DNA of 64,000 nt from Avoscillospira sp045579045. Lineage in GTDB: Bacteria; Bacillota; Clostridia; Oscillospirales; Oscillospiraceae. Shown here in pieces: positions 1 through 8,833 of the stretch; position 1 is the first letter of the stretch, and each line of letters begins with the position of its first letter. Below the pieces are notes generated by a model that saw only the letters and a list, made by a program, of their open reading frames with translations, made no database searches and had not been told where the DNA came from. The stretch lies in contig JAZNLL010000017.1 in the NCBI GenBank assembly GCA_045579045.1, positions 1-64,000 on the forward strand, written 5' to 3'. The position numbers and the translations under genes were made by a program.

Positions 1-1
1 G

Positions 2-703
2 ATGAGCAGAACCGAGGAGCTGATCCGGCTGGCCCAGTCCGGGGATCGGGAGGCAGGGGAAACGCTGCTGTGCGAAAATTCCGGGCTGATCTGGTCGGTG
101 GTATGACGGTTTGTGGGCCGGGGGACGGACCAGGACGACCTGTATCAGCTGGGGTGTCTGGGGTTTATTAAGGCTGTGGAGGGCTTTGATTTAGCCTTTG
201 GTACACAGTTTTCTACCTATGCCGTTCCAAAGATCGCAGGTGAAATTCGTCGGTTCCTTCGTGATGACGGAGCGGTAAAAGTCAGTCGCAGCGTTAAAGA
301 GCGCTCGGCGGCGATTAAGATGGCGCGCCAACGGATGACAGGGGTGCTGAATCGGGAACCGACCCTTTCTGAGTTGTCACAGGAGTTGAAACTGACTGTG
401 GAGGAGATCGCTGCCACGGAGACTGCAACCTCACACACAGAATCCATTCAAAAGGAAAACGGCGAAGACGGCTTCACGCTGGAAAGTGTTCTGACAGACG
501 GCTCCATGGAAGATAAACTGGTTGAGCATATTGCTCTGAAAGAGGCGATTTGTCATCTGGCAGAACGGGAACGACTTGTGATCGATCTGCGGTATTATCG
601 GGGACTGACACAAGACAAGACAGCGAAAATTCTCGGTGTCTCGCAGGTTCAGGTGAGCAGAATTGAAAAGAAAGCGTTACAGCAGCTGAGAGGATTTTTA
701 TAG
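2..703 (+). CDS. sigF: Sporulation sigma factor SigF-like, interrupted by an in-frame TGA
   Basis: Sigma-70 family factor closest to forespore SigF: region 2 has FSTYAVP and FLRDDGAVKVSRS, and the C-terminal helix-turn-helix has VSQVQVSRIEKK. The reading frame opens at ATG 2-4 and gives a normal SigF N-terminus ending LIWSVV. A TGA at 104-106 then replaces the expected basic codon (family: WSVV-K/R/Q-RF), and the same frame continues RFVGRG to 703. The open part alone starts at GTG 113 (196 aa), lacks region 2.1 and has no ribosome-binding site. Frame is kept on both sides, so this is a substitution, not an indel: a real nonsense mutation (CGA to TGA is one step), recoding, or a sequencing error. 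The first ~170 bases are visibly more GC-rich than the rest. The spoIIAA/AB partners would lie upstream, outside the window. Confidence 0.8.
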
Positions 704-711
704 GAAAAAGG

Positions 712-740
712 GTGACAAAGCACGAAAAAAATAGTAGAAT
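712..740 (+). promoter_or_regulatory. Sigma-A-type promoter for pcrA
   Basis: GTGACA (712-717), a 17-nt spacer, and TAGAAT (735-740). Transcription would begin near 747, which argues against the GTG at 712 being the pcrA start and for the ATG at 769. Confidence 0.6.
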
Positions 741-768
741 AGACCTATCAAATATGATAGGTGAAATT

Positions 769-3186
769 ATGAATCACGACTATGAACAGCGGTTTCTGAC
801 TGCCAGAAGGCAGATTATTGCACGCCGTTTTGAACATTTGAATGAAATGCAGCAGCAGGCGGTTCTGACAACAGAAGGCCCGTTGCTCCTGCTGGCCGGT
901 GCCGGCAGCGGTAAGACTACAGTTCTGATCAACCGAATCGCCAATCTGATTCGCTTTGGCTCTGCCTCGGATTCGGATGAGATTCCTGCCTTTGTGACCG
1001 AAGAAGATGTGGAGTATATGGAATATTATCTTCGGGAAGGCAACGAGGATCTGCAGGCATATGCAGAGCAGCTGTGTACCTATGAACCGGCTGTACCATG
1101 GAGCATCATTGCCATTACCTTTACCAATAAGGCTGCCAACGAACTGAAGGACCGTCTGCAGAACATGCTTGGCGATACCGCAAGAGATGTCTGGGCGATG
1201 ACGTTCCATTCAGCCTGCTGCCGTATTTTGCGGAGAGATATTGAGCGGTTGGGTTATTCCGGTTCGTTTACGATCTACGATACTGCCGATTCGGAGCGTG
1301 TCATGAAGGATGTCATCAAGGACATGAGCCTGGATGAAAAATCCTTTCCGCCGAAACTGTTTCTGAGCCTTATCAGCAGAGCGAAGGATCAGATGCAGAG
1401 TCCGGAGGAGTTTGATTGTGTAGCGGCTGCATCCGGCGACTTCCGCATGGAGAAGGCTGCTCTGGCTTATGAAGAATATCAGAAGCGGCTAAAAGAGGCA
1501 AATGCGCTGGATTTTGATGATATTATCCTTCTGACTGTACGTCTTCTGCAGGAAAACGAGGATATTCGTACCTATTATCAACGGAAATTCCGCTATGTGC
1601 TCATTGATGAGTATCAGGATACCAACCATCTGCAGTATCTGCTGTCTTCTTTGTTGGCAGGCGGTTATGAGAATATCTGTGTTGTGGGTGATGATGATCA
1701 GAGTATTTATAAATTCCGCGGTGCGACGATTGAAAACATTCTCAATTTTGAAAAGAAGTATCGCGGTGCGAAGCTCATCCGTCTTGAACAGAACTACCGT
1801 TCTACGCAATCGATTCTCAATGCAGCCAATGCGGTTATAGCACACAATAGCGGCAGAAAGGGCAAAACACTCTGGACAAAAAACGGCAGCGGCGACAAAA
1901 TTCTACTCTATGAGGCAATGAATGAATCGGATGAGGCGAATTTTGTGTCAACTCGTATATTCCAGATTTCGAAAGGAAAGAGCTATAAGGATATCGCAAT
2001 TCTGTATCGCACAAATGCGCAATCAAATGCCTTGGAATATGCCTTCAAAAGAAACGGCATTCCTTACCGCATTATAGGCGGCACTCGGTTCTTCGATCGG
2101 GCAGAAGTCAAGGATATGCTGGCTTACCTTTGTGTGATCAACAACCGCGCTGATGACCTGCGTTTACGGAGAATCATCAACAATCCGCCTCGCGGTATTG
2201 GTGCAAAAACGCTCGAAATGGCTTCCAGACAGGCGAATGCCGAGCAGGTGAGCCTGTACTCTGTGATTGCGGAAGCGGCTTCCTACGGTCCGTTGGAGAA
2301 AGCAGCAGGGAAACTGCAAAACTTCTCTGATGTGATCGAGGAATGCGCTGCACTTCTTGATACCATGTCCCTGCCCGATTTGTATGACGCGCTCTTGGTT
2401 CGAAGCGGCTATCTGGCCATGTTGGAAGAGAAGAACGATACCGAAAACCGAACCAGAGCCGAAAACGTCCGTGAATTGCGCTCCAGCATTATCAGCTACA
2501 TGGAGAATACTGACGAGCCCAGTCTGAATGGTTTTTTGGAGGAAATTGCGCTGTATACGGATATCGAGCAGTTTGATTCCGAGGCGGAGGCTGTGACCAT
2601 GATGACCATGCACAGCGCAAAGGGTCTGGAATTTTCCCATGTGTTCCTGGTTGGTCTGGAAGAGGGACTGTTCCCCAGTGCCCGAAGTTCTTTCTCTGCA
2701 GAGGATATCGAGGAAGAACGCCGCCTTTGCTATGTGGCAATCACAAGAGCCAAGCAGACGCTGGCAATTTCCTATGCCAGACAGCGTATGCTCTATGGTC
2801 AGACCACCATGGGCAGACCGTCACAGTTCCTTTCCGAAATACCTGAAGAGTATCTGGATGGCAAACTGCGTCCGAAGCCCAAGGAACCTGAGCTGCCTTA
2901 TATTCCGACTCATCCCAGCCTTTATGGCGACGAGAGCTATGTTCCTCCCTATACGAGACGGGAGCCGAGAAAACAGTATTCCTCCGTTGTTTCTCAAGGC
3001 AGGAAAACAGGTGCCGCCCTTCAACTGCAAAAGGGCGACATGGTTCGGCACAGCGCCTTTGGAAAAGGCATGGTGCTGACGGTCCTTCCCATGGGCAACG
3101 ATGCGCTTCTGGAGATCGCATTTGATGAGATCGGCACAAAGAAGCTTATGGCTAATACCGCAAGTGCTCACATGACAAAACTGTAA
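769..3186 (+). CDS. pcrA: ATP-dependent DNA helicase PcrA/UvrD
   Basis: Superfamily 1A 3'-5' DNA helicase for repair and replication-fork maintenance. Seen in the sequence: Q motif (LNEMQQQAV), Walker A (AGAGSGKTT), motif Ia (AITFTNKAANEL), Walker B (LIDEYQDTN), motif III (VVGDDDQSIYKFRGA), motif IV (LEQNYRST), motif V (MTMHSAKGLEF) and motif VI (EERRLCYVAITRAK). A small C-terminal domain after about residue 730 holds the PcrA-type SH3-like fold (KGDMVRHSAFGKGMV). The frame is open back to GTG 712, but that codon lies in the promoter. ATG 769 has AGGTG five bases upstream and is preferred, giving about 805 aa. pcrA-ligA order is common in Firmicutes; here yunB sits between them. Confidence 0.97.
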   Translation: MNHDYEQRFLTARRQIIARRFEHLNEMQQQAVLTTEGPLLLLAGAGSGKTTVLINRIANLIRFGSASDSDEIPAFVTEEDVEYMEYYLREGNEDLQAYAEQLCTYEPAVPWSIIAITFTNKAANELKDRLQNMLGDTARDVWAMTFHSACCRILRRDIERLGYSGSFTIYDTADSERVMKDVIKDMSLDEKSFPPKLFLSLISRAKDQMQSPEEFDCVAAASGDFRMEKAALAYEEYQKRLKEANALDFDDIILLTVRLLQENEDIRTYYQRKFRYVLIDEYQDTNHLQYLLSSLLAGGYENICVVGDDDQSIYKFRGATIENILNFEKKYRGAKLIRLEQNYRSTQSILNAANAVIAHNSGRKGKTLWTKNGSGDKILLYEAMNESDEANFVSTRIFQISKGKSYKDIAILYRTNAQSNALEYAFKRNGIPYRIIGGTRFFDRAEVKDMLAYLCVINNRADDLRLRRIINNPPRGIGAKTLEMASRQANAEQVSLYSVIAEAASYGPLEKAAGKLQNFSDVIEECAALLDTMSLPDLYDALLVRSGYLAMLEEKNDTENRTRAENVRELRSSIISYMENTDEPSLNGFLEEIALYTDIEQFDSEAEAVTMMTMHSAKGLEFSHVFLVGLEEGLFPSARSSFSAEDIEEERRLCYVAITRAKQTLAISYARQRMLYGQTTMGRPSQFLSEIPEEYLDGKLRPKPKEPELPYIPTHPSLYGDESYVPPYTRREPRKQYSSVVSQGRKTGAALQLQKGDMVRHSAFGKGMVLTVLPMGNDALLEIAFDEIGTKKLMANTASAHMTKL

Positions 3187-3195
3187 CAGGCATAT

Positions 3196-3212
3196 ACCTC
3201 CATTGGGGAGGT
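3196..3212 (+). promoter_or_regulatory. Hairpin covering the yunB ribosome-binding site
   Basis: ACCTCC (3196-3201) and GGAGGT (3207-3212) form a perfect 6-bp stem with a 5-nt loop. The right arm is the Shine-Dalgarno sequence of yunB, so the fold would hide it. The sequence is seen; the regulatory effect is inference. Confidence 0.45.
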
Positions 3213-3217
3213 GTGTC

Positions 3218-3859
3218 ATGATGACTAATCGCAGGACGCGTCGCAGAGTCGTTGTCTGTGCACTCTTGTCTGTTATTGTCGTTCTGATCCTGTTCATACG
3301 TCTTTCGGTGGGACCTATGATAGAAGAGCTTGCCAAGGCACGTGTTGAAAACAGGGCGTCCTATATCATTAACGAAGCCATCGAGGCGCAGCTGCGTTCA
3401 GATGATATTGATTATGAGAATATTGTTTTCTTGGAAAAGGATGTCAATGGCGGTATTACGGCTTTAAAGACCAATATCAACGAGATCAATCGGCTAAAAA
3501 CACAGATTCTATCTGTAATTGACACCATGCTGCTGGATCTGGATGTCAATGAGATCGGTTTACCGCTGGGAAGTCTGATCATACCGGAATTATTTTCCGG
3601 TGCAGGACCAAAGCTGCCTATTAAGGTATTATCGATCAGTGCATCGGATGCGGATTTTCGAAACGAGTTTTCTGCGGCCGGTATCAATCAGACATCTCAC
3701 CGCATTATGATGGATGTCACCATCACGATGACGGTTCTGACACCGGTGGGGACAGAGACGGTCACAGTAACCTCCGGTATGGTTGTTGCGGAAACGGTGA
3801 TCGTGGGAAATGTTCCCGGCAGCTATGTGAATGTAAAACCGACAAACGTCGGGGAATAG
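3218..3859 (+). CDS. yunB: Sporulation protein YunB
   Basis: About 213 aa. A short basic N-terminus (NRRTRRR) precedes one membrane segment (about residues 14-32, VVCALLSVIVVLILFI). The extracytoplasmic domain has the YunB pattern: ARVENRASYIINEAI, then a region like GLPLGSLIIPELFSGAGPKLPI, then an NQTSHRIMMDVTITM strand. In Bacillus, yunB is a mother-cell SigE gene; its biochemical role is unknown. Two adjacent ATGs (3218, 3221) follow GGGGAGGTG; the open frame back to TTG 3203 overlaps that ribosome site and is not a start. It lies 32 bases after pcrA and 9 before ligA, so probably co-transcribed. Confidence 0.85.
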   Translation: MMTNRRTRRRVVVCALLSVIVVLILFIRLSVGPMIEELAKARVENRASYIINEAIEAQLRSDDIDYENIVFLEKDVNGGITALKTNINEINRLKTQILSVIDTMLLDLDVNEIGLPLGSLIIPELFSGAGPKLPIKVLSISASDADFRNEFSAAGINQTSHRIMMDVTITMTVLTPVGTETVTVTSGMVVAETVIVGNVPGSYVNVKPTNVGE

Positions 3860-3868
3860 GAGCAAAAT

Positions 3869-5842
3869 ATGTCACCCAAAGAGAGAATAGACTGGCTATC
3901 AAAGGAATTGGAGCGGCATAATTATCTGTATTATGTTCTGGATAAACCTGAAATTCAGGATTATGAATATGATGCTATGCTTCGTGAACTGGAAAATCTG
4001 GAGGCAGAACATCCGCAGCTGGCGTCCCTGAATTCTCCCACTAAACGTGTGGGCGGATTGGCTCTGAGCCAGTTTGAGAAGGTTGTGCACCGCGTTCCTC
4101 TGGAAAGTCTGCAGGATGTGTTTTCCTTTGAGGAACTGCACGATTTTGATGATAAGGTTCGTCAGAATGTTGATGAGCCAACCTACACTGTTGAACCCAA
4201 GGTGGATGGATTGTCTGTTGCGTTGGAGTATGTAGACGGTGTGTTTGTACGCGGTGCGACCCGCGGCGATGGAACTGTCGGTGAGGATGTAACAGAAAAC
4301 CTGAAAACAATTCGCTCCATCCCTATGTATCTGGAGAATGTTCCCGGAACGCTGATTGTCCGCGGAGAAGTTTTCATGCCCAAGGCGGTTTTTGGAAAAC
4401 TGAACCGGATCAGAGAGGAACGGGGAGAAGCTCTGTTTGCCAACCCCAGAAATGCCGCTGCAGGCTCGCTGCGTCAGTTGGATCCGAAAATAGCGGCATC
4501 CAGAGGGTTGGATATTCTGATTTTTAATCTTCAGTACGCGGAGAACAGAACGTTCTCAACGCACAGCGAGACATTGGATTATTTGAAGGAACTTCACTTC
4601 AAGGTCATTCCGTACCATTGCTGCAAGACTGCTCAGGAGGTCGAAACGCAGATCAACCGCATTGATGAGAACCGTCATGATTTTTCCTTCGATATCGACG
4701 GTGCTGTGGTCAAGGTAAACGCACTTGACGATCGCGCGAGGATGGGCAGTACGTCCAAATTCCCCAGATGGGCGGCAGCGTTCAAGTATCCTCCTGAAAT
4801 CAAATCTACGGTTGTTCGGGATATTGTCATTCAGGTTGGCAGAACCGGTGTGCTGACACCGAAGGCGGTTGTTGACCCTGTTCGATTGGCAGGAACAACT
4901 GTCACAAACGCTACCCTTCATAATCAGGATTTCATCTCCGAAAAAGACGTCCGCATCGGCGATACGGTCAAAATCCGTAAAGCCGGCGAAATCATCCCGG
5001 AAATTCTGGAAGTTGAATTCTCAAAGCGTCCGGTGGAAGCGCAGCCGTATCTGTTTCCTGTAGCTTGCCCTGTGTGCGGTGCTGCTGTTCAGAGGGATGA
5101 GGACGGCGCAGCCATTCGCTGCACAGGTGCGGAGTGTCCTGCTCAGCTTGTGAGAAATCTGACACATTTTGCATCCCGTGAAGCAATGGATATTGAAGGT
5201 CTGGGCGGCGCCATTATTGAACAGTTGATTGATGCCGATTTGATCCATTCGCCTGCTGATTTATATTATTTGGATAGGGAAGCGGTTGAAAATCTGGAGC
5301 GCATGGGCAAGCAGTCAACGGACAACCTTCTGAATGCGATTGAAGCAAGTAAAGAGAATGACCTTTCCAGACTTCTGCATGCCTTCGGTATCCGCCAGGT
5401 TGGCGCGAAAGCAGCGAAGGTGCTGGCAAGAACATTTGGCACTCTGGATCGTCTGATAGAGGCCACAGAGGAAGAACTGACTGCGGTTCCGGATATTGGC
5501 GAAATTACCGCTAAGAATCTGATCCTTTGGTTCCGTAATGACCAGTCACAGGATATGATTGAACATCTTCGTCTTGCAGGAGTAAACTTTGCGTGTAAGG
5601 AGCAAGTTCTGGATAGCCGTTTTGCCGGCTTGACATTCGTTCTGACAGGTGCGTTAAGTCTTTTTACCAGAGATGAGGCCACGGAAAAAATTGAATCCAT
5701 GGGCGGTAAGGCAGCTTCGTCTGTTTCCAAGAAGACCTCCTATGTGGTTGCCGGTGAGAATGCCGGCTCCAAACTTAAAAAGGCAAACGAGCTTGGCATT
5801 CCTGTTCTTTCGGAAGAGGCGTTTTTGGAAATGTTGAAATAA
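3869..5842 (+). CDS. ligA: NAD+-dependent DNA ligase LigA
   Basis: 657 aa, the usual LigA length. Domains in order: N-terminal Ia domain (YYVLDKPEIQDYEYD, about 20-36); adenylation domain with the KxDG nucleophile (EPKVDGLSVALEY, about 111-123); OB-fold (VQVGRTGVLTPKA, about 317-329); Cys4 zinc finger (CPVC...CTGAECP, about 405-430); helix-hairpin-helix repeats (FGIRQVGAKAAKVLA, VPDIGEITAKNL); BRCT domain from about 587 (GLTFVLTGAL, KTSYVVAGENAGSKLKKA). It seals nicks in replication and repair using NAD+. GGAG lies 7 bases before ATG 3869, and a strong terminator follows the stop. Confidence 0.98.
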   Translation: MSPKERIDWLSKELERHNYLYYVLDKPEIQDYEYDAMLRELENLEAEHPQLASLNSPTKRVGGLALSQFEKVVHRVPLESLQDVFSFEELHDFDDKVRQNVDEPTYTVEPKVDGLSVALEYVDGVFVRGATRGDGTVGEDVTENLKTIRSIPMYLENVPGTLIVRGEVFMPKAVFGKLNRIREERGEALFANPRNAAAGSLRQLDPKIAASRGLDILIFNLQYAENRTFSTHSETLDYLKELHFKVIPYHCCKTAQEVETQINRIDENRHDFSFDIDGAVVKVNALDDRARMGSTSKFPRWAAAFKYPPEIKSTVVRDIVIQVGRTGVLTPKAVVDPVRLAGTTVTNATLHNQDFISEKDVRIGDTVKIRKAGEIIPEILEVEFSKRPVEAQPYLFPVACPVCGAAVQRDEDGAAIRCTGAECPAQLVRNLTHFASREAMDIEGLGGAIIEQLIDADLIHSPADLYYLDREAVENLERMGKQSTDNLLNAIEASKENDLSRLLHAFGIRQVGAKAAKVLARTFGTLDRLIEATEEELTAVPDIGEITAKNLILWFRNDQSQDMIEHLRLAGVNFACKEQVLDSRFAGLTFVLTGALSLFTRDEATEKIESMGGKAASSVSKKTSYVVAGENAGSKLKKANELGIPVLSEEAFLEMLK

Positions 5843-5847
5843 ACGGA

Positions 5848-5875
5848 AATCCCTTGCATTTGCAAGGGATTTTTT
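5848..5875 (+). terminator. Rho-independent terminator after ligA
   Basis: Stem AATCCCTTGCA / TGCAAGGGATT with a minimal loop, followed by a run of T. Confidence 0.9.
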
Positions 5876-5889
5876 GTGCTCCTTTTAGG

Positions 5890-5918
5890 TTGACAAGACA
5901 GCTGACAAATCATATAAT
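5890..5918 (+). promoter_or_regulatory. Perfect-consensus sigma-A promoter
   Basis: TTGACA (5890-5895), a 17-nt spacer and TATAAT (5913-5918): no mismatch to the vegetative consensus. It drives the PfoR-like gene at 5949. Confidence 0.9.
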
Positions 5919-5948
5919 CATATCAATCTAAAGAAAGTAGGGATCGGT

Positions 5949-7007
5949 ATGACAAAGTTCAAAACATTCCTAAGAAGAAAAAATATCGTTGTATCTGCAA
6001 AACGGTACGGCATCGATGCTCTTAGTGCTATGGCACAGGGCTTGTTCTGCTCTCTGCTGATCGGAACAATCGTTAAAACACTTGGCCAGCAGATCGGTAT
6101 GGAACTCCTGATTTCGATTGGTGACTTCGCTAGTGCTATGTCCGGTGCTGCCATGGCTATTGCAATCGGCTATGCTTTGCAGGCACCGCCGCTGGTTCTG
6201 TTCTCTCTGGCGGCTGTCGGTTATGCCGCGAATGTAAGCGGCGGTGCAGGCGGTCCTCTGGCGGTGCTGCTGATTGCCATTATTGCTGCTGAGGTCGGCA
6301 AGATGGTTTCCAAGGAAACGAAGGTTGATATTCTTGTAACACCTCTTGTGACGATTGTTGTGGGCTGTCTGTTGGCAATCTGGATCGCACCTGCCATTGG
6401 TGCGGCAGCAAGCTATGTCGGAAATCTCATCATGTGGGCAACGGAACTGCAGCCATTCTGGATGGGTATTCTGGTGTCTGTTGTGGTCGGTATTGCCTTG
6501 ACTTTGCCGATTTCCAGCGCAGCGATTTGCGCGTCTCTGGGACTTGTTGGCCTTGCCGGTGGCGCAGCTGTCGCAGGCTGCTGCGCGAACATGGTTGGTT
6601 TTGCGGTTATGAGTTTCCCTGAGAACCGCTGGGGCGGTCTCGTATCTCAAGGTCTTGGCACATCGATGCTTCAGATGGGCAATATTGTCAAGAATCCGAA
6701 AATCTGGATTCCTGCGATTGTTACCTCTGCAATTACCGGTCCGCTTGCCACCTGCGTGTTCAAGCTGGAGATGAATGGCCCTGCTGTATCGTCCGGTATG
6801 GGCACATGCGGTCTGGTAGGACAAATCGGTGTCTATACAGGCTGGGTCAATGAAATTGCAGCCGGTACAAGAGTCGCTATTTCCTCTATGGATTGGATTG
6901 GACTGATTTTGATTTGCTTTATTCTCCCCGGTGTGTTATGCTTGTTACTGGGTTTGATCTGCCGCAAGATTGGTTGGATCAAAGAAGGAGACCTGAAACT
7001 GGATTAA
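5949..7007 (+). CDS. PTS EIIC-like membrane protein, PfoR family
   Basis: 352-aa polytopic membrane protein with about nine or ten hydrophobic segments and Gly/Ala-rich loops (SGGAGGPLAVLL, SSGMGTCGLVGQIGVYTGW). It resembles the EIIC-like family (Pfam PTS_EIIC_2) that includes Clostridium perfringens PfoR, named for an effect on perfringolysin expression. These proteins have no EIIA or EIIB domain, and none is encoded nearby, so sugar phosphotransfer is not supported; substrate unknown. The ribosome site is weak (AGGGA), in contrast to the perfect promoter. The MBL-fold gene follows after 12 bases. Confidence 0.75.
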   Translation: MTKFKTFLRRKNIVVSAKRYGIDALSAMAQGLFCSLLIGTIVKTLGQQIGMELLISIGDFASAMSGAAMAIAIGYALQAPPLVLFSLAAVGYAANVSGGAGGPLAVLLIAIIAAEVGKMVSKETKVDILVTPLVTIVVGCLLAIWIAPAIGAAASYVGNLIMWATELQPFWMGILVSVVVGIALTLPISSAAICASLGLVGLAGGAAVAGCCANMVGFAVMSFPENRWGGLVSQGLGTSMLQMGNIVKNPKIWIPAIVTSAITGPLATCVFKLEMNGPAVSSGMGTCGLVGQIGVYTGWVNEIAAGTRVAISSMDWIGLILICFILPGVLCLLLGLICRKIGWIKEGDLKLD

Positions 7008-7019
7008 CGAGGAAAGCCA

Positions 7020-7688
7020 ATGCAGATCACAGTTCTTTGCAACGCAGGACTTGCACTGCTTCATGAGGGTGAAATGCTGTTGATAGATGCGCCCAACGAA
7101 GCCGCTGAACCTTTTTGTCAGCTGAATGAAAATGAGTGGAATCGGATTCTGAACCGTGAGTTTCCGTATGATCGTCTTTGTGGTTTCTGGTTTACGCATG
7201 ACCATCCGGATCATTACAGCGAAGAGAAGATATCTGCATATCTGAACCGCTGGCCGGGAACACCTGTTTTTGTCCCTCAAAAGGAAGTCCGCGGAAAGTT
7301 TTGCATTGGACCGTTTGTTATAGAATATCAACGCTTTGATCATGCGCCTATGGATGTTCCTGTACCGCCGCATGTAGTAACGTTGATATCTGCAGAGGAT
7401 CGTACGGTGTACGTCGCAGGTGATGCAAAGCTGGATGTGGAAGCACACGAAGCCTTCTTAAGGGGGCGACAGGTTGATGTTGCTTTCTGGAATTCCATGT
7501 ATCTTTCAAGACCTGAAACCAGACAACTCCTGCAAACAGTCGCGAAACAAAACTATATTTACCACATGCCGGAAACCAGACCGGATTCCTACGGGCTTTG
7601 GCGAAAATTGGAAAAGAATCTGGGACACTATAAAGATGAATTGATTACTACCGAGATCGTTGCGGAATATCCGCACAGAATTATTTGA
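7020..7688 (+). CDS. MBL-fold metallohydrolase
   Basis: 222 aa. The metallo-beta-lactamase signature THDHPDHYS (about residues 60-68) supplies the HxHxDH metal ligands. A later VYVAGDAKLD gives the bridging Asp and a C-terminal MPETRPDS segment carries the last conserved region; the third metal His is less clear (RFDHAPMD). A short stand-alone hydrolase of unknown substrate. GAGGAAAG precedes the start. It probably shares the transcript of the PfoR-like gene. Confidence 0.75.
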   Translation: MQITVLCNAGLALLHEGEMLLIDAPNEAAEPFCQLNENEWNRILNREFPYDRLCGFWFTHDHPDHYSEEKISAYLNRWPGTPVFVPQKEVRGKFCIGPFVIEYQRFDHAPMDVPVPPHVVTLISAEDRTVYVAGDAKLDVEAHEAFLRGRQVDVAFWNSMYLSRPETRQLLQTVAKQNYIYHMPETRPDSYGLWRKLEKNLGHYKDELITTEIVAEYPHRII

Positions 7689-7702
7689 AAGCGAGATGAA
7701 GA

Positions 7703-7993
7703 ATGATGAAACCGGTTACGCTTGCTGCGATTGTTATGCTTGCGGCGGTTGGATTGATGCTGCTGCAAATATTCCTGTCTAAGAGGGATTCCAAATATCC
7801 GGGACTGATCATGCCGATTGTGTTTCTTTTGATCAGCTTTATATATCTGTTTAATATGGCCGAACCTGCTGACGGAACCCTCGGAACACTCATCGTTTCT
7901 TTGCTCTTTACTCTGGTAACAGGTAACATACCGACCTTTATTACCCTGGGTATTTACTTCCTTTGCCGAAAGGAATTAAAAGAAAATAGCTGA
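7703..7993 (+). CDS. Small membrane protein, unknown function
   Basis: 96 aa with three hydrophobic segments (about residues 5-24, 34-51 and 62-86). No recognised family motif. It starts 14 bases after the MBL gene; two ATGs in tandem (7703, 7706) leave the exact start open. A GC-rich hairpin follows the stop, so it closes the operon begun at 5949. Confidence 0.6.
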   Translation: MMKPVTLAAIVMLAAVGLMLLQIFLSKRDSKYPGLIMPIVFLLISFIYLFNMAEPADGTLGTLIVSLLFTLVTGNIPTFITLGIYFLCRKELKENS

Positions 7994-7998
7994 AAGAT

Positions 7999-8032
7999 GC
8001 CGCCTGCACAAGGAATGTGCAGGCGGCGTTCT
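7999..8032 (+). terminator. Hairpin terminator
   Basis: Perfect 12-bp stem GCCGCCTGCACA / TGTGCAGGCGGC with loop AGGAA, then GTTCTTATT. The T-tract is weak but the stem is strong. Confidence 0.75.
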
Positions 8033-8076
8033 TATTGTGCTGGCTTGGACATAGCCTGTAGGGGAGGGGATAAGTA

Positions 8077-8457
8077 ATGAAAAAAACGAAACGACCCTTA
8101 TGGAAAGACATCGGCTTAATGTCTGCGATTGCGCTGACAGGAGGGATGGTGCTCTGCGGAATCATCGGTGTATTGGTTTCTCGGCAGATTGTCTCTGAAC
8201 AGATCGGTACTTCTGCTGCGATCATTCTGACTGAGTTGCTCCTCTTGACATGTGCCTGCGCAGCCGCACGAAAACAAGGTAAGAACCGGCTGCTGATCAC
8301 AATGCTTGTTGCGGTTATCTGTGCTGCGGTTCGGTTAGCAGCAGGTGGTGGGTATCACTATGAGCAGTCAATTGAACCGATTGGATGTTTGATTACGGTG
8401 GGGGTGGGGGTCTGTGCGGGCTTGTTGTCGATGCAGAAAAAGCAAAGGAGACGGTAG
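8077..8457 (+). CDS. Four-helix membrane protein, TIGR04086/YrzE-like
   Basis: 126 aa with a basic N-terminus (KKTKRPLWKD), four predicted membrane helices (about 14-36, 44-62, 70-85, 98-115) and a basic tail (KKQRRR). Size and layout match the TIGR04086/YrzE group of small clostridial membrane proteins, but no diagnostic motif was found, so the family is tentative. GGGGAGGGG lies just before ATG 8077. Confidence 0.5.
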   Translation: MKKTKRPLWKDIGLMSAIALTGGMVLCGIIGVLVSRQIVSEQIGTSAAIILTELLLLTCACAAARKQGKNRLLITMLVAVICAAVRLAAGGGYHYEQSIEPIGCLITVGVGVCAGLLSMQKKQRRR

Positions 8458-8833
8458 AATATGAAAGATGTTATGCAAATTGTCTGATTGTACAAATAAC
8501 CTCTGGTTTTTGTGATTTTGCAAGAAAAATTGCAAAATCAACATTTGCGAAGCAAGACTGGCGACACTCACAATATATGGTATAAAAAGATGCTTCGGTT
8601 GACAAAAAGGTTACAAATAGTTACTGGGTTAACATAATGTTATTTACATAACATTTTGGCATAATTAACAAAAATTTACGAATTTGCGGATTTTCCTTGA
8701 AATTTCCACAGATTTGCTATATATTATCTTCACTTGATATTTCTTGCTTGGTAGAAATAATGTGGCAAGAGAATTTCTTATATTGTTCTATATCTCCTGA
8801 GACTGCTGTAGGTTGATAGGGGGTGTAGTTTTT
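8458..8833 (+). other. AT-rich intergenic region with two dyads
   Basis: No convincing gene. An 8-codon reading frame (8461-8487) follows a good AAAGGAG but is too short to call. Two inverted repeats stand out: TGATTTTGCAA / TTGCAAAATCA (8513-8540, 11 bp, loop GAAAAA) and AATGTTA / TAACATT (8636-8655, 6-nt spacer). A TTGACA at 8599 has no well-spaced -10. This region probably carries the control signals for the membrane gene and xerD downstream. Confidence 0.5.
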
